Source: DATBAT01 sp963824805 (lineage in GTDB: Bacteria; Acidobacteriota; Terriglobia; Terriglobales; Acidobacteriaceae). From it: a DNA stretch of 64,000 bases. Every line of letters starts with the position of its first letter. Within the stretch, counting starts at the first letter, position 1. The notes beneath the pieces are model-generated. The model was not told where the DNA came from. It ran no database searches and saw only the letters and a program-made list of their open reading frames with translations. The stretch covers positions 1 through 64,000 of the forward strand of contig CAWGQZ010000067.1 in assembly GCA_963824805.1 (NCBI GenBank), written 5' to 3'. The position numbers and the translations under genes were made by a program. Of this stretch, positions 1 through 9,110 are shown piece after piece.

Positions 1-421
1 GAATTGCGTCGTGGGTGGCGCCATGACGGGACAAGATCTCGCGCGCGGCATCCTGCTTCGACTGGGTGATCGCCAGCAATACGTGTTCTGTTGAAACGTA
101 CTCATCCTTAAAATTGCTGGCTTCCTTGAAGGCGCGTTCCAGGAGCTGATTGGCGGCTGCGGAAAGGGTCGACTGCTGCGCGCCCCCGCCTGAGACTTTA
201 GGCAGCCGCTCGATTTCGCGGTAGACATCGTTGAGCACGGTCTGCGGACCGATGCCGATTTTTTCCAGTACCGGCGGAACGATGCCTTCTTTGTCTTCCA
301 GCAGGGCAGCCAGCACGTGAACAGGCAACATCTCCGGATTCCCGTGTTCCGAAGCCAGCTCGGTGGAGCGCTGTACCGCTTCCTGCGCCTTTACGGTGAA
401 TTTGTCCCATCGAATCGCCAT
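1..421 (-). CDS. clpB: ClpB disaggregase, N-terminal part (runs off window)
   Basis: This is the first 140 residues of an ATP-dependent protein disaggregase that works with DnaK on heat-aggregated proteins in the cytoplasm. The start MAIRWDKFTVKAQEAV and the later stretch DEYVSTEHVLLAI are typical of the two Clp_N repeats; the ATPase domains lie outside the window. The ATG at 421 is the only reasonable start. The gene lies downstream of hsp20 on the same strand, with a terminator-like hairpin between them, so the two may be transcribed separately although both belong to heat-shock proteostasis. Family assignment over ClpA/ClpC is by the style of the N-domain and is fairly secure. Confidence 0.88.
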   Translation of the reverse strand, partial: MAIRWDKFTVKAQEAVQRSTELASEHGNPEMLPVHVLAALLEDKEGIVPPVLEKIGIGPQTVLNDVYREIERLPKVSGGGAQQSTLSAAANQLLERAFKEASNFKDEYVSTEHVLLAITQSKQDAAREILSRHGATHDAI

Positions 422-479
422 AGTTCATTCCCTTCGCTTAACTTACCAAATTACCTTCTCTCTTAAATCACAAATCAAA

Positions 480-510
480 AAGGGAGGCGATTACTTCAGC
501 CGCCTCCCTT
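480..510 (-). terminator. Rho-independent terminator after hsp20
   Basis: Ten-base arms AAGGGAGGCG (480-489) and CGCCTCCCTT (501-510) form a hairpin. Read on the minus strand the distal arm runs into a T-rich tail (TTTTTGATTTG), the canonical intrinsic-terminator layout. It sits 24 bases beyond the hsp20 stop and before clpB. Confidence 0.75.
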
Positions 511-533
511 GGGTACGATTTGTTGTGCCTGAG

Positions 534-1031
534 TTATGCGGCTTGGCCGGCGCTCTTAGGCGCCTTGCCTTCGAGGGTCTTCTCGCTGCCGATGTTGACT
601 TTGATTTGCTTCGGCTTGGCTTCGGCTTTCTTCGCCAGCTTAATCTTCAGGATGCCCTTCTCGTAGCTGGCTGAAACACCTTCCGAATCCACGGTGTTGG
701 GTAGGGTGAAGCTACGGGTGAAGCTGCCATACTGACGCTCCACACGGCGATAGTTCTCTTCTTTCTCTTCCTTCTCGAACTTACGCTCGCCATGAACGGT
801 CAGAGTATTGTTCTCCAGGCGGACATCGATGTCCTTCTCTTCGATTCCCGGGACCTCTATCTTCAAGACGATGTTGTGCTCATCTTCGTAGACATCGACC
901 GCGGGGGTGAAGCCAACATTTCCGAGTGACTCTTCCCGGCCCTCGCCGAATGACTGCTGGAACAGACGGTTCATGCGGTCTTGCAGGGTGCTGAACTCAC
1001 GGAAAGGTTCAAAACGGGTCAAAACTGTCAT
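534..1031 (-). CDS. Small heat-shock protein, Hsp20/alpha-crystallin family
   Basis: A 165-residue ATP-independent holdase chaperone of the cytoplasm. The alpha-crystallin domain spans about residues 42-135, with the signature SASYEKGILKIKL near its end, and a C-terminal I-x-V type motif (IKVNIG) that in this family docks subunits into oligomers. The start ATG has a strong ribosome site (AAGGAG) seven bases upstream. It is monocistronic by appearance, with a terminator after it and an AT-rich upstream region (1095-1150) that should hold the promoter. I looked for a CIRCE operator there and did not find a proper one. Confidence 0.93.
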   Translation of the reverse strand: MTVLTRFEPFREFSTLQDRMNRLFQQSFGEGREESLGNVGFTPAVDVYEDEHNIVLKIEVPGIEEKDIDVRLENNTLTVHGERKFEKEEKEENYRRVERQYGSFTRSFTLPNTVDSEGVSASYEKGILKIKLAKKAEAKPKQIKVNIGSEKTLEGKAPKSAGQAA

Positions 1032-1151
1032 GGTAATTCTCCTTCTAAGCTTATGGGATTTCCGGCACCCTTTATGGGCACCTCATTAGCACAAAACAAG
1101 CATAAAATATGAGTGTATTATTGTCAATATATTTAAGTTATTTATTTTACA

Positions 1152-2339
1152 CTAGGATACGTCGATAATCAGGCATTTCAAATACGCCGTTTCCGGCACC
1201 CCCAACAGGACCGGGTGGTCTTTAGCTTGGCCCCGGCTCTCCAAAATGCGCGCTGCGCGATGGGCGTCCTGGGCGGCTTCAGAGACCATTTCCAGGAAAG
1301 CCACCGGGCTTACGTGGTAGGAACACGAGCAGGTCACAAGCGTCCCACCCGGCCGCAGCATTTTCAAAGCCCGGAGATTGAGCTCCTTGTATCCTCGCAA
1401 GGCGGTATCGAGGTTCTGCTTGGATTTGGCAAAAGCTGGCGGGTCGAGAACGATGGTGTCGTACTGTCGTCCGCCGGAAGAGTAGTCGCGCAGCAGGTCA
1501 AAGGCATTGGCCTCCATCCATTCGATCTCGCGGCCATTGAGCTTGGCGTTCTGCTCTGCCACTTCCAGCGCCCCACGGGAGCTATCGACGCCGGTTACGC
1601 TCTTGCAGCGCTCGGCCATGTGAAGCGCAAATCCTCCCTGGTAGCAGAACACATCCAACGCCTCGCCCCGGGCATGCCGCGCAGCTGCCGCATAGTTCTC
1701 TCGCTGATCGAGGAACGCTCCCGTCTTCTGCCCTTGGAGCGCTTCATAGTGGAAGCGCACGCCATTCATGGCGAACGTGGTGGAGCTATTTTCACCCGAG
1801 AGCAGCGCCGACTCCCTTCCCGGTAGTTGTTCGAGCTCACGAATGCGTGCATCCACCCGCTCAATGATTCCCGCAGGCTTTAACTCTTCCAACCCGCTCA
1901 GTATGGCGGCGCGCGCCGTCTCGTTGTCCATCGCTTGCGTCAGAATTTGCAGGGAAAGCAGGTCGTGGTAACGATCGACAATCAGTCCGGGAAGGAAGTC
2001 CGCCTCGCTGAAAACCAGACGATAGGCATCGCTATCGCTAACTACGCGCCCCCGGTAGGTCGTGGCAGCAGCAATTCGCTCGCGAATCAGGCCGGGAAAA
2101 TCGTGAACCGCCCGCGAGGAAATCATCCGGATGGCGATTTGCGATGCGCTGCTGTAGAGAGCTGTACCGAGAGGTTTACCGCGATCATCGGCCACGGCAA
2201 CCATTGCGCCCGGGCCTACCCCAGCAGCCGAGAGCACATCGGACCGGTAAACCCAAACATGCCCGTCTTTAAGGCGAGTAGCCCCGCGACGCGATACTTG
2301 GACCGTTGGGAGGGAAGACGAAACCGGCTTTCGAGGCAT
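1152..2339 (-). CDS. Class I SAM-dependent rRNA methyltransferase, RlmI-like
   Basis: A 395-residue enzyme resembling RlmI, which methylates C5 of a cytosine in 23S rRNA (C1962 in E. coli). An N-terminal PUA-like RNA-binding domain covers about residues 10-95, followed by a linking domain and a Rossmann methyltransferase domain. Visible motifs are motif I (ALDVFCYQGGFALH), motif IV (VLDPPAFAKSK) and motif VI (TCSCSYH), where the cysteine of SCS is the expected catalytic nucleophile. Length matches the family (about 390-400). It is read alone; a palindromic repeat separates it from mnmG upstream. The exact target base cannot be told from sequence. Confidence 0.88.
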   Translation of the reverse strand: MPRKPVSSSLPTVQVSRRGATRLKDGHVWVYRSDVLSAAGVGPGAMVAVADDRGKPLGTALYSSASQIAIRMISSRAVHDFPGLIRERIAAATTYRGRVVSDSDAYRLVFSEADFLPGLIVDRYHDLLSLQILTQAMDNETARAAILSGLEELKPAGIIERVDARIRELEQLPGRESALLSGENSSTTFAMNGVRFHYEALQGQKTGAFLDQRENYAAAARHARGEALDVFCYQGGFALHMAERCKSVTGVDSSRGALEVAEQNAKLNGREIEWMEANAFDLLRDYSSGGRQYDTIVLDPPAFAKSKQNLDTALRGYKELNLRALKMLRPGGTLVTCSCSYHVSPVAFLEMVSEAAQDAHRAARILESRGQAKDHPVLLGVPETAYLKCLIIDVS

Positions 2340-2437
2340 GCAAGCATCTTACCCGTTGATGCAGGCGGACTCTTGCCCGTCAGGCGGATGGCAAGCACGT
2401 CGAGTTGGCCTCGGCCAACACGAGTGTTTTCCCGAAC

Positions 2438-2459
2438 GCGCGGACAAGAGTGTCCGCGC
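2438..2459. repeat. GC-rich palindromic intergenic repeat (family A)
   Basis: Perfect nine-base arms GCGCGGACA and TGTCCGCGC around a four-base loop, between mnmG and the rRNA methyltransferase gene. It belongs to the dispersed GGGCGGACA-n-TGTCCGCCC family seen at several other sites in this window. Confidence 0.75.
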
Positions 2460-2463
2460 CACC

Positions 2464-4432
2464 TTATGTCTGTAGGGGAACGGCTTGCTCGCGGCGGCGT
2501 GCCTGGATTTCAATATAAACATTCACCAGCGACACCGCGGCCGGAGTCACCCCAGGAATGCGCGAGGCTTGCGCAATGGTCAGCGGACGCACGTGGCTCA
2601 GCTTCTCCTGCATTTCCCGCGACAGTCCGCTGATCGACCGGTAGTCGAACCACTGCGGAATCGAACGCTGCTCGGCCTTCTTCAATCGCTCGATAGCCTT
2701 GTCCTGCTGGCGTAGGTAGCCTTCGTATTTGATCTCGGTCTCAATCGACTTCAGTTCATTACGTACCTCGGACGAGCCCCTCCGGCGACCGTTCAAAGAA
2801 CTCCGGCGCAGCCTCGCGCAATACCGGCAGCAACTGCTCAATGGTCACCTCCGGACGCTTAAGGAGCTGCGCCAACGGCTGCCCCACTGCCGAAGCCAAC
2901 TCCTCGATCAACCCGTTCGGGAGCTTCGCTGTCTCCAACACCTTCTTCATGCCTTCAAGCCGGTGTTGCTTCGCCTCGAAATCCGCCCAGGCGGCATCCG
3001 AAATCAATCCCACCCGCCGCCCGTGCGGAGTGAGCCTGCGATCAGCATTGTCGATCCGTAGATGCAGACGGAACTCGGCCCGCGACGTAAACATGCGATA
3101 GGGCTCGTTGGTTCCCTTGGAAATCAGATCATCAATCAGGATCGCCGTATACCCGTCCGTCCGATCGAGGATCAGGGGCACCTCATTCTTCACCTGCAGC
3201 GCCGCATTTATTCCCGCCATCAATCCCTGGCAAGCCGCCTCTTCGTAGCCGCTGGTCCCATTGATCTGCCCCGCCAGAAACAATCCGGCGATCTTCTTGG
3301 TCTGCAAGGTCCGCTCAAGTTCCGTCGGATCAATCGCGTCATACTCAATCGCGTAACCTGGCCGCAGCATGTCAGCATTCTCCAGCCCAGGAATCGACTT
3401 CAGAATCTCGACCTGGACTTCCACCGGAAGAGACGTGCTCATCCCATTGACGTAAACCTCGTGCGTATTCAGGCCCTCGGGCTCGAGGAAGAGCTGGTGC
3501 ATCGCCTTGTCGGGGAACTTGACGATCTTGTCCTCTATGGAGGGACAGTACCGCGGCCCAATCGACTGAATCTGCCCGCTATACATCGGCGACCGATGGA
3601 CATTCTCGCGAATAATGTGATGCGTCTCCGGCGTGGTGTAAGCGATATGACAACAAATCTGATGGTCATGATGCGCCACCCGTTTGGTACGAAAGCTGAA
3701 TGGAGTCGGATCGACATCGCCGGGCTGCTCCTGAAATCGGTTCCAGTCAATCGTCCGTCCATCCAGTCGGGGAGGCGTTCCCGTCTTCAACCGGCATCCC
3801 CGCAAGCCAAGCTTCTTGAGCGACTCACCCAGCAACACCGCAGCCGGCTCTCCCGACCGACCCGCCGGATATTGCTGCTCTCCGCAATGAATCAGTCCGT
3901 TAAGAAATGTCCCCGTAGTAACGATGACTGCAGCTGCACTCACAGTGCGGCCATCCCGAAGCCTGATTCCGATTGCCCTCTTGCCGGACTGAGTGCTGAC
4001 TTCCCGAGGCAGCCTACTGTTTTCCAGAATCAAATTTTCCAGAATCAAATCCGCAACTTCAGCCTGCTTGATCTTGAGATTTCTCTGCGACTCCAAAACC
4101 TCGCGCATCCGAACCCGATAGGCCTGCTTGTCGCACTGCGCCCGCGGAGACCACACCGCCGGCCCGCGCGAAGTATTCAGCAGTCGAAACTGGATGCCGA
4201 CTGCATCCGTGACCTCGCCCATAATGCCGCCCAGCGCGTCGACCTCGCGCACCAGGTGCCCTTTGGCAATTCCGCCAATCGCCGGATTGCATGACATCTG
4301 CGCGATCAGGTCTGCATTGAGCGTGAACAGGGCAGTCCTCAACCCCATGCGTGCCGCTGCCATCGCGGCCTCGCATCCGGCATGTCCGGCGCCCACCACG
4401 ACCACGTCGAATTGTTCGGTAAATGGCGTCAA
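2464..4432 (-). CDS. mnmG: tRNA uridine-5-carboxymethylaminomethyl enzyme MnmG, frame broken by one base
   Basis: MnmG (GidA) works with MnmE to install the cm5 group on the wobble uridine of certain tRNAs, using FAD. The N-terminal FAD site DVVVVGAGHAGCEAA and the CNPAIGGIAKGHL block are intact. The frame ends early at 2759, but the next frame continues with the conserved C-terminal part (EIKYEGYLRQQ, DYRSISGLSREM, ASRIPGVTPAAVSLV) to 2464. Removing one G from the run at 2777-2780 (CCCC on the plus strand) joins the halves into 655 residues, the expected length. I regard the break as a likely sequence error. The start ATG at 4432 precedes the FAD motif by nine residues. Confidence 0.88.
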
Positions 4433-4737
4433 GGTCTCTCTAGTTTAGCAACTTATGCCCAATCGTTCGTCCTGTGTCCAGAATCACAGACTTGGGATCG
4501 CTCGCCCGGTATCTTTCAGCCGGGAGGATCTTCGATGACCAGCAGCGACCCGCTCTTGGCAATCTCAAGGTCTTCCACGCTCTCCCCCGATCCGCCACGG
4601 ACTGGTGCGTACCCAAGGAATACCCAAGGGAAATATCCGCGCAATCGGTGGCGGAATCTTCTTTCAGAGCGAGGCAAGGTTTCCGCGATGGTCGTAAGAC
4701 CATTTATAGTTAATCATTCATTCCCAGGAGAGCTGCC
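4433..4737. other. Intergenic region between divergent mnmG and CADD-like gene
   Basis: About 305 bases with no credible coding frame. It must hold the promoters of both divergent genes; I could not identify convincing -35/-10 boxes. The last bases contain AGGAG, the ribosome site of the plus-strand gene. Confidence 0.5.
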
Positions 4738-5439
4738 ATGAATACTCAGGAATTTTTCGCCGCATTGGACGCCCGCATCGCACAACACGATCTGCTCTGC
4801 CATCCTTTTTACAAAGCATGGGCTGCGGGCGAACTCACCACCATTGACCTCAAGGAGTATGCCGAGGACTATTACCACCACGTCAAAGCATTCCCTACTT
4901 ACCTGGCGGAATTGGCGGTCCGGCTCGACGAAGGCGAACTTCGTGAGGCGATTCTGGCCAACATGGCGGACGAAAAAGGCTTGCCCGATGCCACCGGTCA
5001 AGCTTCGGTAGAGCACGCCGAACTGTGGCTGGACTTCGCCGAGGCCATGGGCTCGAGCCGCCAGATTGGACACTATCGCCCGGTCCCGGAAGTGGAAGCG
5101 TTGATCGATTTCTTCCACCATGTGGCCAGCGAAGGAACTGCGGAAGAAGCCCTAGCCGCTTTTTACGCCTACGAATCGCAGGTTCCTCGGGTCGCCAACG
5201 AGAAAGCCCGCGGTTTGCGCGAAATGTACGGAGCCGACGAAAAGGCCTGCAGCTACTTCACTCTGCATACCACCGCCGACGTCTTCCATTCCCAGGTCTG
5301 GCGCCAGCAACTGGCTAGGCGTTTGGAATCACATCCCGAAGCCGCAGAGAAGGCACTATCTGCAGGAGAAACCGCCGCCAAAGCGCTCTGGACCGCACTG
5401 GACGGAGTCGAAGCCCGCCGCTTGGCGATGGCGGCCTAA
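4738..5439 (+). CDS. CADD-family diiron protein, probable self-sacrificing p-aminobenzoate synthase
   Basis: A 233-residue all-helical protein of the TENA/PqqC/heme-oxygenase-like fold. It matches the chlamydial CADD family, which makes p-aminobenzoate for folate by consuming one of its own tyrosines. The metal-ligand pattern is visible: E79, H93 (EHAELW), E146 (AYESQVP), and H177-xxx-D181-xx-H184 (LHTTADVFHSQVW). K156 and tyrosines Y25 and Y45/Y46 lie where CADD needs its lysine and sacrificed tyrosine. A ribosome site AGGAG lies just upstream of the ATG. True PqqC is unlikely because no other pqq genes are present. Family call is good; the pABA role is inferred from CADD. Confidence 0.8.
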   Translation: MNTQEFFAALDARIAQHDLLCHPFYKAWAAGELTTIDLKEYAEDYYHHVKAFPTYLAELAVRLDEGELREAILANMADEKGLPDATGQASVEHAELWLDFAEAMGSSRQIGHYRPVPEVEALIDFFHHVASEGTAEEALAAFYAYESQVPRVANEKARGLREMYGADEKACSYFTLHTTADVFHSQVWRQQLARRLESHPEAAEKALSAGETAAKALWTALDGVEARRLAMAA

Positions 5440-5445
5440 ATAATC

Positions 5446-5472
5446 TGGAGCGGGGCCCTTGGTCCCGCTCCA
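5446..5472 (+). terminator. Hairpin terminator candidate after the CADD-like gene
   Basis: Arms TGGAGCGGGGCC (5446-5457) and GGTCCCGCTCCA (5461-5472) pair over twelve positions with one G-U pair, seven bases after the stop. The tail is not a clean T-run, so termination strength is uncertain. Confidence 0.55.
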
Positions 5473-5494
5473 AGCTTAAAGAAAATCTGTCGTC

Positions 5495-5515
5495 CGGAGC
5501 GAAGCCGAGGGACCT
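5495..5515 (+). repeat. Dispersed repeat B (GAGCGAAGCCGAGGGACC)
   Basis: One of four copies in the window of an 18-base core GAGCGAAGCCGAGGGACC, here in the gap after the CADD-like gene. Other copies are near 45264, 47216 and 63391 (the last reversed). Confidence 0.6.
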
Positions 5516-5521
5516 TGCGTC

Positions 5522-5884
5522 TCACTCCGGCAAACCCACCACCACAGTCCGCCGCCGTGGCAATTCCTCCTCAGAAATCTCCCCCATGGACTCGAGCTTG
5601 ATCCCCAACCGCAGGCACCCTTCCCAGGCCGCCGGGTTGAAGAAGTAAACCACATCCCCGCCAAAGCGCTCCCTGAACCGCCGCCGCGCATCCAGATCAA
5701 ACGGACTAGGCGAATATACCTTCATCCCGCTGGCTTCGCGCACTGCCGCGCCCAGCTGGCGCTGAAATCCAAGCGCTCCCTGCCGCACCTGCGCAAGAGT
5801 AAGAGCCACCACGTGGTAGGACATAAGCAGTAGCGAGGATGGCAGAGCAGCACCAAGCTGTCCAGCAAGCGAAGCCCCGGTCAT
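5522..5884 (-). CDS. Hypothetical protein
   Basis: An open frame of up to 120 residues downstream of gyrA on the same strand. I do not recognise a family. An internal start (MSYHVVALTLAQVRQ, giving about 100 residues) is as plausible as the first ATG, because the first 20 residues are low in information. The C-terminal half has mixed charged and hydrophobic residues (GGDVVYFFNPAAWEG, LPRRRTVVVGLPE) that look like a folded domain. There is no signal peptide or clear membrane span. It could be a real small gene; the evidence is the frame length and residue composition only. Confidence 0.45.
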   Translation of the reverse strand: MTGASLAGQLGAALPSSLLLMSYHVVALTLAQVRQGALGFQRQLGAAVREASGMKVYSPSPFDLDARRRFRERFGGDVVYFFNPAAWEGCLRLGIKLESMGEISEEELPRRRTVVVGLPE

Positions 5885-5911
5885 CAGCCGGGGCCTGGCT
5901 CCACTTTGAGA

Positions 5912-5942
5912 AGTAGAGACGTATCGAAGTTACGTCTCTACT
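5912..5942. repeat. Perfect 12-base hairpin at the gyrA 3' end
   Basis: Arms AGTAGAGACGTA (5912-5923) and TACGTCTCTACT (5931-5942) flank a seven-base loop, starting three bases beyond the gyrA stop codon. No T-run follows on either strand, so it may protect or process the mRNA 3' end instead of acting as an intrinsic terminator. Confidence 0.7.
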
Positions 5943-5945
5943 CTG

Positions 5946-8612
5946 CTACTGAATCAGCCCACCGTTCGTCGGCTCCTCATCCGGCGCGATCACGACCGCC
6001 GCCGCTACCCGGTCTCCCGGCTCGAGGTGCAGCAGGCGGACGCCTTGCGCTGACCGTCCTGACTCGCGGATGGTGCTTGAATCCATGCGGATGATCTTGC
6101 CGTACTGGCTGATCAACATGACTTCGGAGTCTTCGGTCACTTGCGCGATGCTCGAGACTTTGCCGTTGCGCTCGGTGGTCTTGACGTTGATGACACCCGA
6201 GCCGCCGCGGCCTTGCAAGCGGTATTCTTCGGCGGGAGTGCGCTTGCCGTATCCGTTTTCTGTAACCGAGAGAATGAGCGATCCTTTCTTCACCAGATCG
6301 ACCACCGCTCCAGGTTCGGCGCCCTCTTCGGCGGCGTCTTTGGTTTTGGCTTTGCCTTGCGGTTCGGCGCCGGGTTTGACGGTGGTGGCCATGCCAACGA
6401 TGTAGTCCTTGTCGTCGAGACGCATGCCGCGGACGCCGGTGGCGTTGCGTCCCATGGAGCGGACGTCGTTTTCGTCGAAGCGGATGGCTTGTCCGTCGTG
6501 TGACGCCAGGAAGACGATTTGCGCGCCATCGGTGAGGCGGACGGAAATCAGTTCGTCGCCCTGCTCGATGTTGATGGCGATAATGCCGCGCGACATCACG
6601 TGGCAGAAGTCTTTGAGGTCGGTTTTCTTCACCGTGCCGTTGCGGGTGGCGAAGAAGATAAACTTGCCGTCCTCTTCCAGATTTCGCACCGCGAGCATGG
6701 TGCGCACGGTCTCTCCCGTTTGCAGCGCGACTAGGTTGCCGATGTGCTTGCCTTTGCCGGCGGCGCCTACGTCGGGAATTTCGTATACCTTGAGCCAGTA
6801 GACGCGGCCGGTGTTGGTGAAGATAAGAATGTAAGCATGAGTCGAGGCCAGGAAGAGATGTTCGACGAAATCTTCGTCGCGTGTCTTCATGCCGGTGCGG
6901 CCGGTGCCGCCGCGGCGTTGCATTCTGTAGGTGGAGAGCGGCGTGCGCTTCATGTACCCGGTATGACTGACGGTGACCGCTACTTGCTCGTCGGCGATCA
7001 GGTCTTCCAGTTGGATCTCGGCGGCCTCGTCTTCGATCCGAGTGCGGCGGTCGTCCCCGTAGAGCTTCTTTACTTCTTCCAGCTCTTTGATGATGACGTT
7101 GCGCAGCTTGCGCTCCGAACTGAGAATCGATTCGAACTCCGCGATGTTGTCGCGCGTAATGCCCAACTCTTTATTTATTTCGTCAATAGAGAGCTTGGTC
7201 AAACGATGCAACTGCAGTTCGAGGATCGCGTCCGCCTGAATCATGGTGAAGGGCTTTTCAGGATCGACCTTGGGAGCACGTCCGGTAGTGTTGATATTGA
7301 TCTTCTTGCCGCTGAAATACCCGACCAGGTTTTCGCGGGCATCGGCGCGATTCGCGCTAGCCCGAATGATGGTGATTACGTTGTCGAGGTGGTCGAGGGC
7401 CTTCAGGTAGCCTTCGAGGATGTGCTCGCGGTCCTTCGCCTTCCTCAGCAAATAGGCGGTACGGCGCCGCACTACGTCGACACGGTGATCGATGAAGTGC
7501 TTTATGGCCTGGACGAGTCCCAGTTCTTTGGGTTGTCCATTCACGATGGCCAGCAGAATCATCGAGAACGACTCCTGCATCTGAGTGTGCTTGAAGAGCT
7601 GGTTGAGCACGATCTGCGGTTCAGATCCGCGCTTCAGCTCAACCACGATGCGCATGCCGTCGCGGTCACTCTCATCACGCACGTCACTTATGTCTTCAAT
7701 GGTCTTGTTGTTGACCAATTCGGCGATGCGCTCAATCAAACGCGCTTTATTGACCTGGTAAGGAATTTCGGTGACCACAATTGACTGGCGATCTTTATTG
7801 AAGGTTTCGATGCCTGCCTGGGCACGCATCATGAAGCGGCCACGGCCGTTTTTGTAGGCATCGAGAATTCCGCCACGGCCGTGAATGATTCCGGCGGTAG
7901 GGAAGTCGGGACCCTGTACGAATTTGAGAATCTCCGGCAGTGTTGCCGCTGGGTTATTCACCAGGGTGATCGTAGCGTCGACGATCTCGGTTAGGTTGTG
8001 TGGCGGAATTTTCGTCGCCATGCCGACAGCGATACCGTCCGAGCCATTCACCAGGAGATTGGGAATACGTGTGGGGAGAACGTCAGGTTCAATTTCGCTT
8101 TCGTCGTAGTTGGGGCGGAAGTCGACCGTCTCTTTATCCAGGTCTTCCAACAATCCGGTCGCTACTTGCGCAAGTTTGGCCTCGGTGTAACGGTCTGCTG
8201 CGGGCGGATCACCGTCGACGGATCCGAAGTTGCCTTGTCCGAATACCAGTGGATAGCGCAAGCTCCACGGCTGTGCCAGGCGAACCAGCGCGTCATACAC
8301 CGCCAGATTTCCGTGAGGGTGGTATTTTCCCATCACTTCTCCGACGATCCTGGCGCATTTACGGGTCGCTTTGTTGGGAGCGAGCCCCATCTGCTGCATG
8401 GTGTAGAGAATCCGGCGATGGACCGGTTTGAGGCCGTCACGAACGTCGGGGAGCGCGCGCCCGATGATTACACTCATCGAGTAGTCGAGGTACGACCGCC
8501 GCATTTCTTCTTCGATATTGACGGGTACAATGCTCAACGCGCCCGGACTTCCTCCCTCACCTGGAGGAGGAGGCGTCAAGGGCAGTTCTGGATTCTGCGG
8601 ATCGTCAGGCAT
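5946..8612 (-). CDS. gyrA: DNA gyrase subunit A
   Basis: An 888-residue GyrA, the breakage-reunion subunit that introduces negative supercoils with GyrB. The N-terminal part carries the winged-helix/tower region and the active-site tyrosine in RYTEAKL; the C-terminal half holds the beta-pinwheel repeats (e.g. LASHDGQAIRFDENDVR) and a GyrA box-like QRRGGTG. A proline-rich, non-conserved extension precedes SIVPVNIEEEMRRSYLDYS. The quinolone-resistance-determining region reads HPHGNLAVYD, so N102-L103 replace the D82-S83 of E. coli; the tyrosine and the D87 equivalent are kept. gyrB is not in the window. Assignment over ParC rests on the box-like motif and is strong. Confidence 0.95.
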   Translation of the reverse strand: MPDDPQNPELPLTPPPPGEGGSPGALSIVPVNIEEEMRRSYLDYSMSVIIGRALPDVRDGLKPVHRRILYTMQQMGLAPNKATRKCARIVGEVMGKYHPHGNLAVYDALVRLAQPWSLRYPLVFGQGNFGSVDGDPPAADRYTEAKLAQVATGLLEDLDKETVDFRPNYDESEIEPDVLPTRIPNLLVNGSDGIAVGMATKIPPHNLTEIVDATITLVNNPAATLPEILKFVQGPDFPTAGIIHGRGGILDAYKNGRGRFMMRAQAGIETFNKDRQSIVVTEIPYQVNKARLIERIAELVNNKTIEDISDVRDESDRDGMRIVVELKRGSEPQIVLNQLFKHTQMQESFSMILLAIVNGQPKELGLVQAIKHFIDHRVDVVRRRTAYLLRKAKDREHILEGYLKALDHLDNVITIIRASANRADARENLVGYFSGKKININTTGRAPKVDPEKPFTMIQADAILELQLHRLTKLSIDEINKELGITRDNIAEFESILSSERKLRNVIIKELEEVKKLYGDDRRTRIEDEAAEIQLEDLIADEQVAVTVSHTGYMKRTPLSTYRMQRRGGTGRTGMKTRDEDFVEHLFLASTHAYILIFTNTGRVYWLKVYEIPDVGAAGKGKHIGNLVALQTGETVRTMLAVRNLEEDGKFIFFATRNGTVKKTDLKDFCHVMSRGIIAINIEQGDELISVRLTDGAQIVFLASHDGQAIRFDENDVRSMGRNATGVRGMRLDDKDYIVGMATTVKPGAEPQGKAKTKDAAEEGAEPGAVVDLVKKGSLILSVTENGYGKRTPAEEYRLQGRGGSGVINVKTTERNGKVSSIAQVTEDSEVMLISQYGKIIRMDSSTIRESGRSAQGVRLLHLEPGDRVAAAVVIAPDEEPTNGGLIQ

Positions 8613-8876
8613 GGAAAAGGCGCTCCTGGTTTCGGGCTGCTTGCTGGTCGCTCAAAATAAGTGTAAACGGTTGCAACTTAAGGTGGTTAGTTATAGGTTA
8701 TTATACCATTTCAGAAGCGTTTTTTGGCCCCGTTGGCGGGGATTCGATAGAGTCGCATGCTGGAGGGCGCGGGAGAAAAGCAGGCGGCCTTCGATTGCGT
8801 TGTGAGTTCGCTTCGCTCATCACAACTCCGATCAGGATGACAGTATTTAGGCCGGGTAGCGCTGCGGAGGATGACC

Positions 8877-9110
8877 ATGATAATCCCTTCTGATTGCGGA
8901 ATAATTCATGATCGAAACGGTTTTGCCTGCGCGCGATTGGGTTCGAATGCTTGCTCTGATTGCGGCACTACTCTGTGCGATCTTCATGTATTCCAATGCG
9001 AAACGTGCAATCAGACCTTCTGTGATTGCTGCTTATACTTCCACGCAAAGGTCCCGCACGCACGGAAGCCTCTCTCGGCAAAAGCGGGCACGCTCCGACG
9101 ATCTGCATAA
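8877..9110 (+). CDS. Small cysteine-rich zinc-binding protein
   Basis: A 77-residue protein with eight cysteines and several histidines: CSDCGTTLCDLH, then CETCNQTFCDCCLYFH and a further histidine. The spacing resembles two B-box or RING-like zinc knuckles. I chose the ATG at 8877 because GGAGG lies six bases upstream; an ATG at 8871 overlaps that site. No catalytic motif is visible, so a structural or nucleic-acid/protein-binding role is inferred only. It stands alone between gyrA and the cytochrome locus. The dense, regular cysteine pattern makes a chance frame unlikely. Confidence 0.7.
   Translation: MIIPSDCGIIHDRNGFACARLGSNACSDCGTTLCDLHVFQCETCNQTFCDCCLYFHAKVPHARKPLSAKAGTLRRSA

Noticed and set aside
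1090..1125. CIRCE-like half-sites (TTAGCAC and GAGTG) upstream of hsp20
   Set aside because: The spacing is wrong (about 18 bases instead of 9) and the arms do not pair fully.
4738..5439. PqqC (pyrroloquinoline quinone synthase)
   Set aside because: No other pqq genes around, and the metal-ligand pattern fits the CADD family instead.
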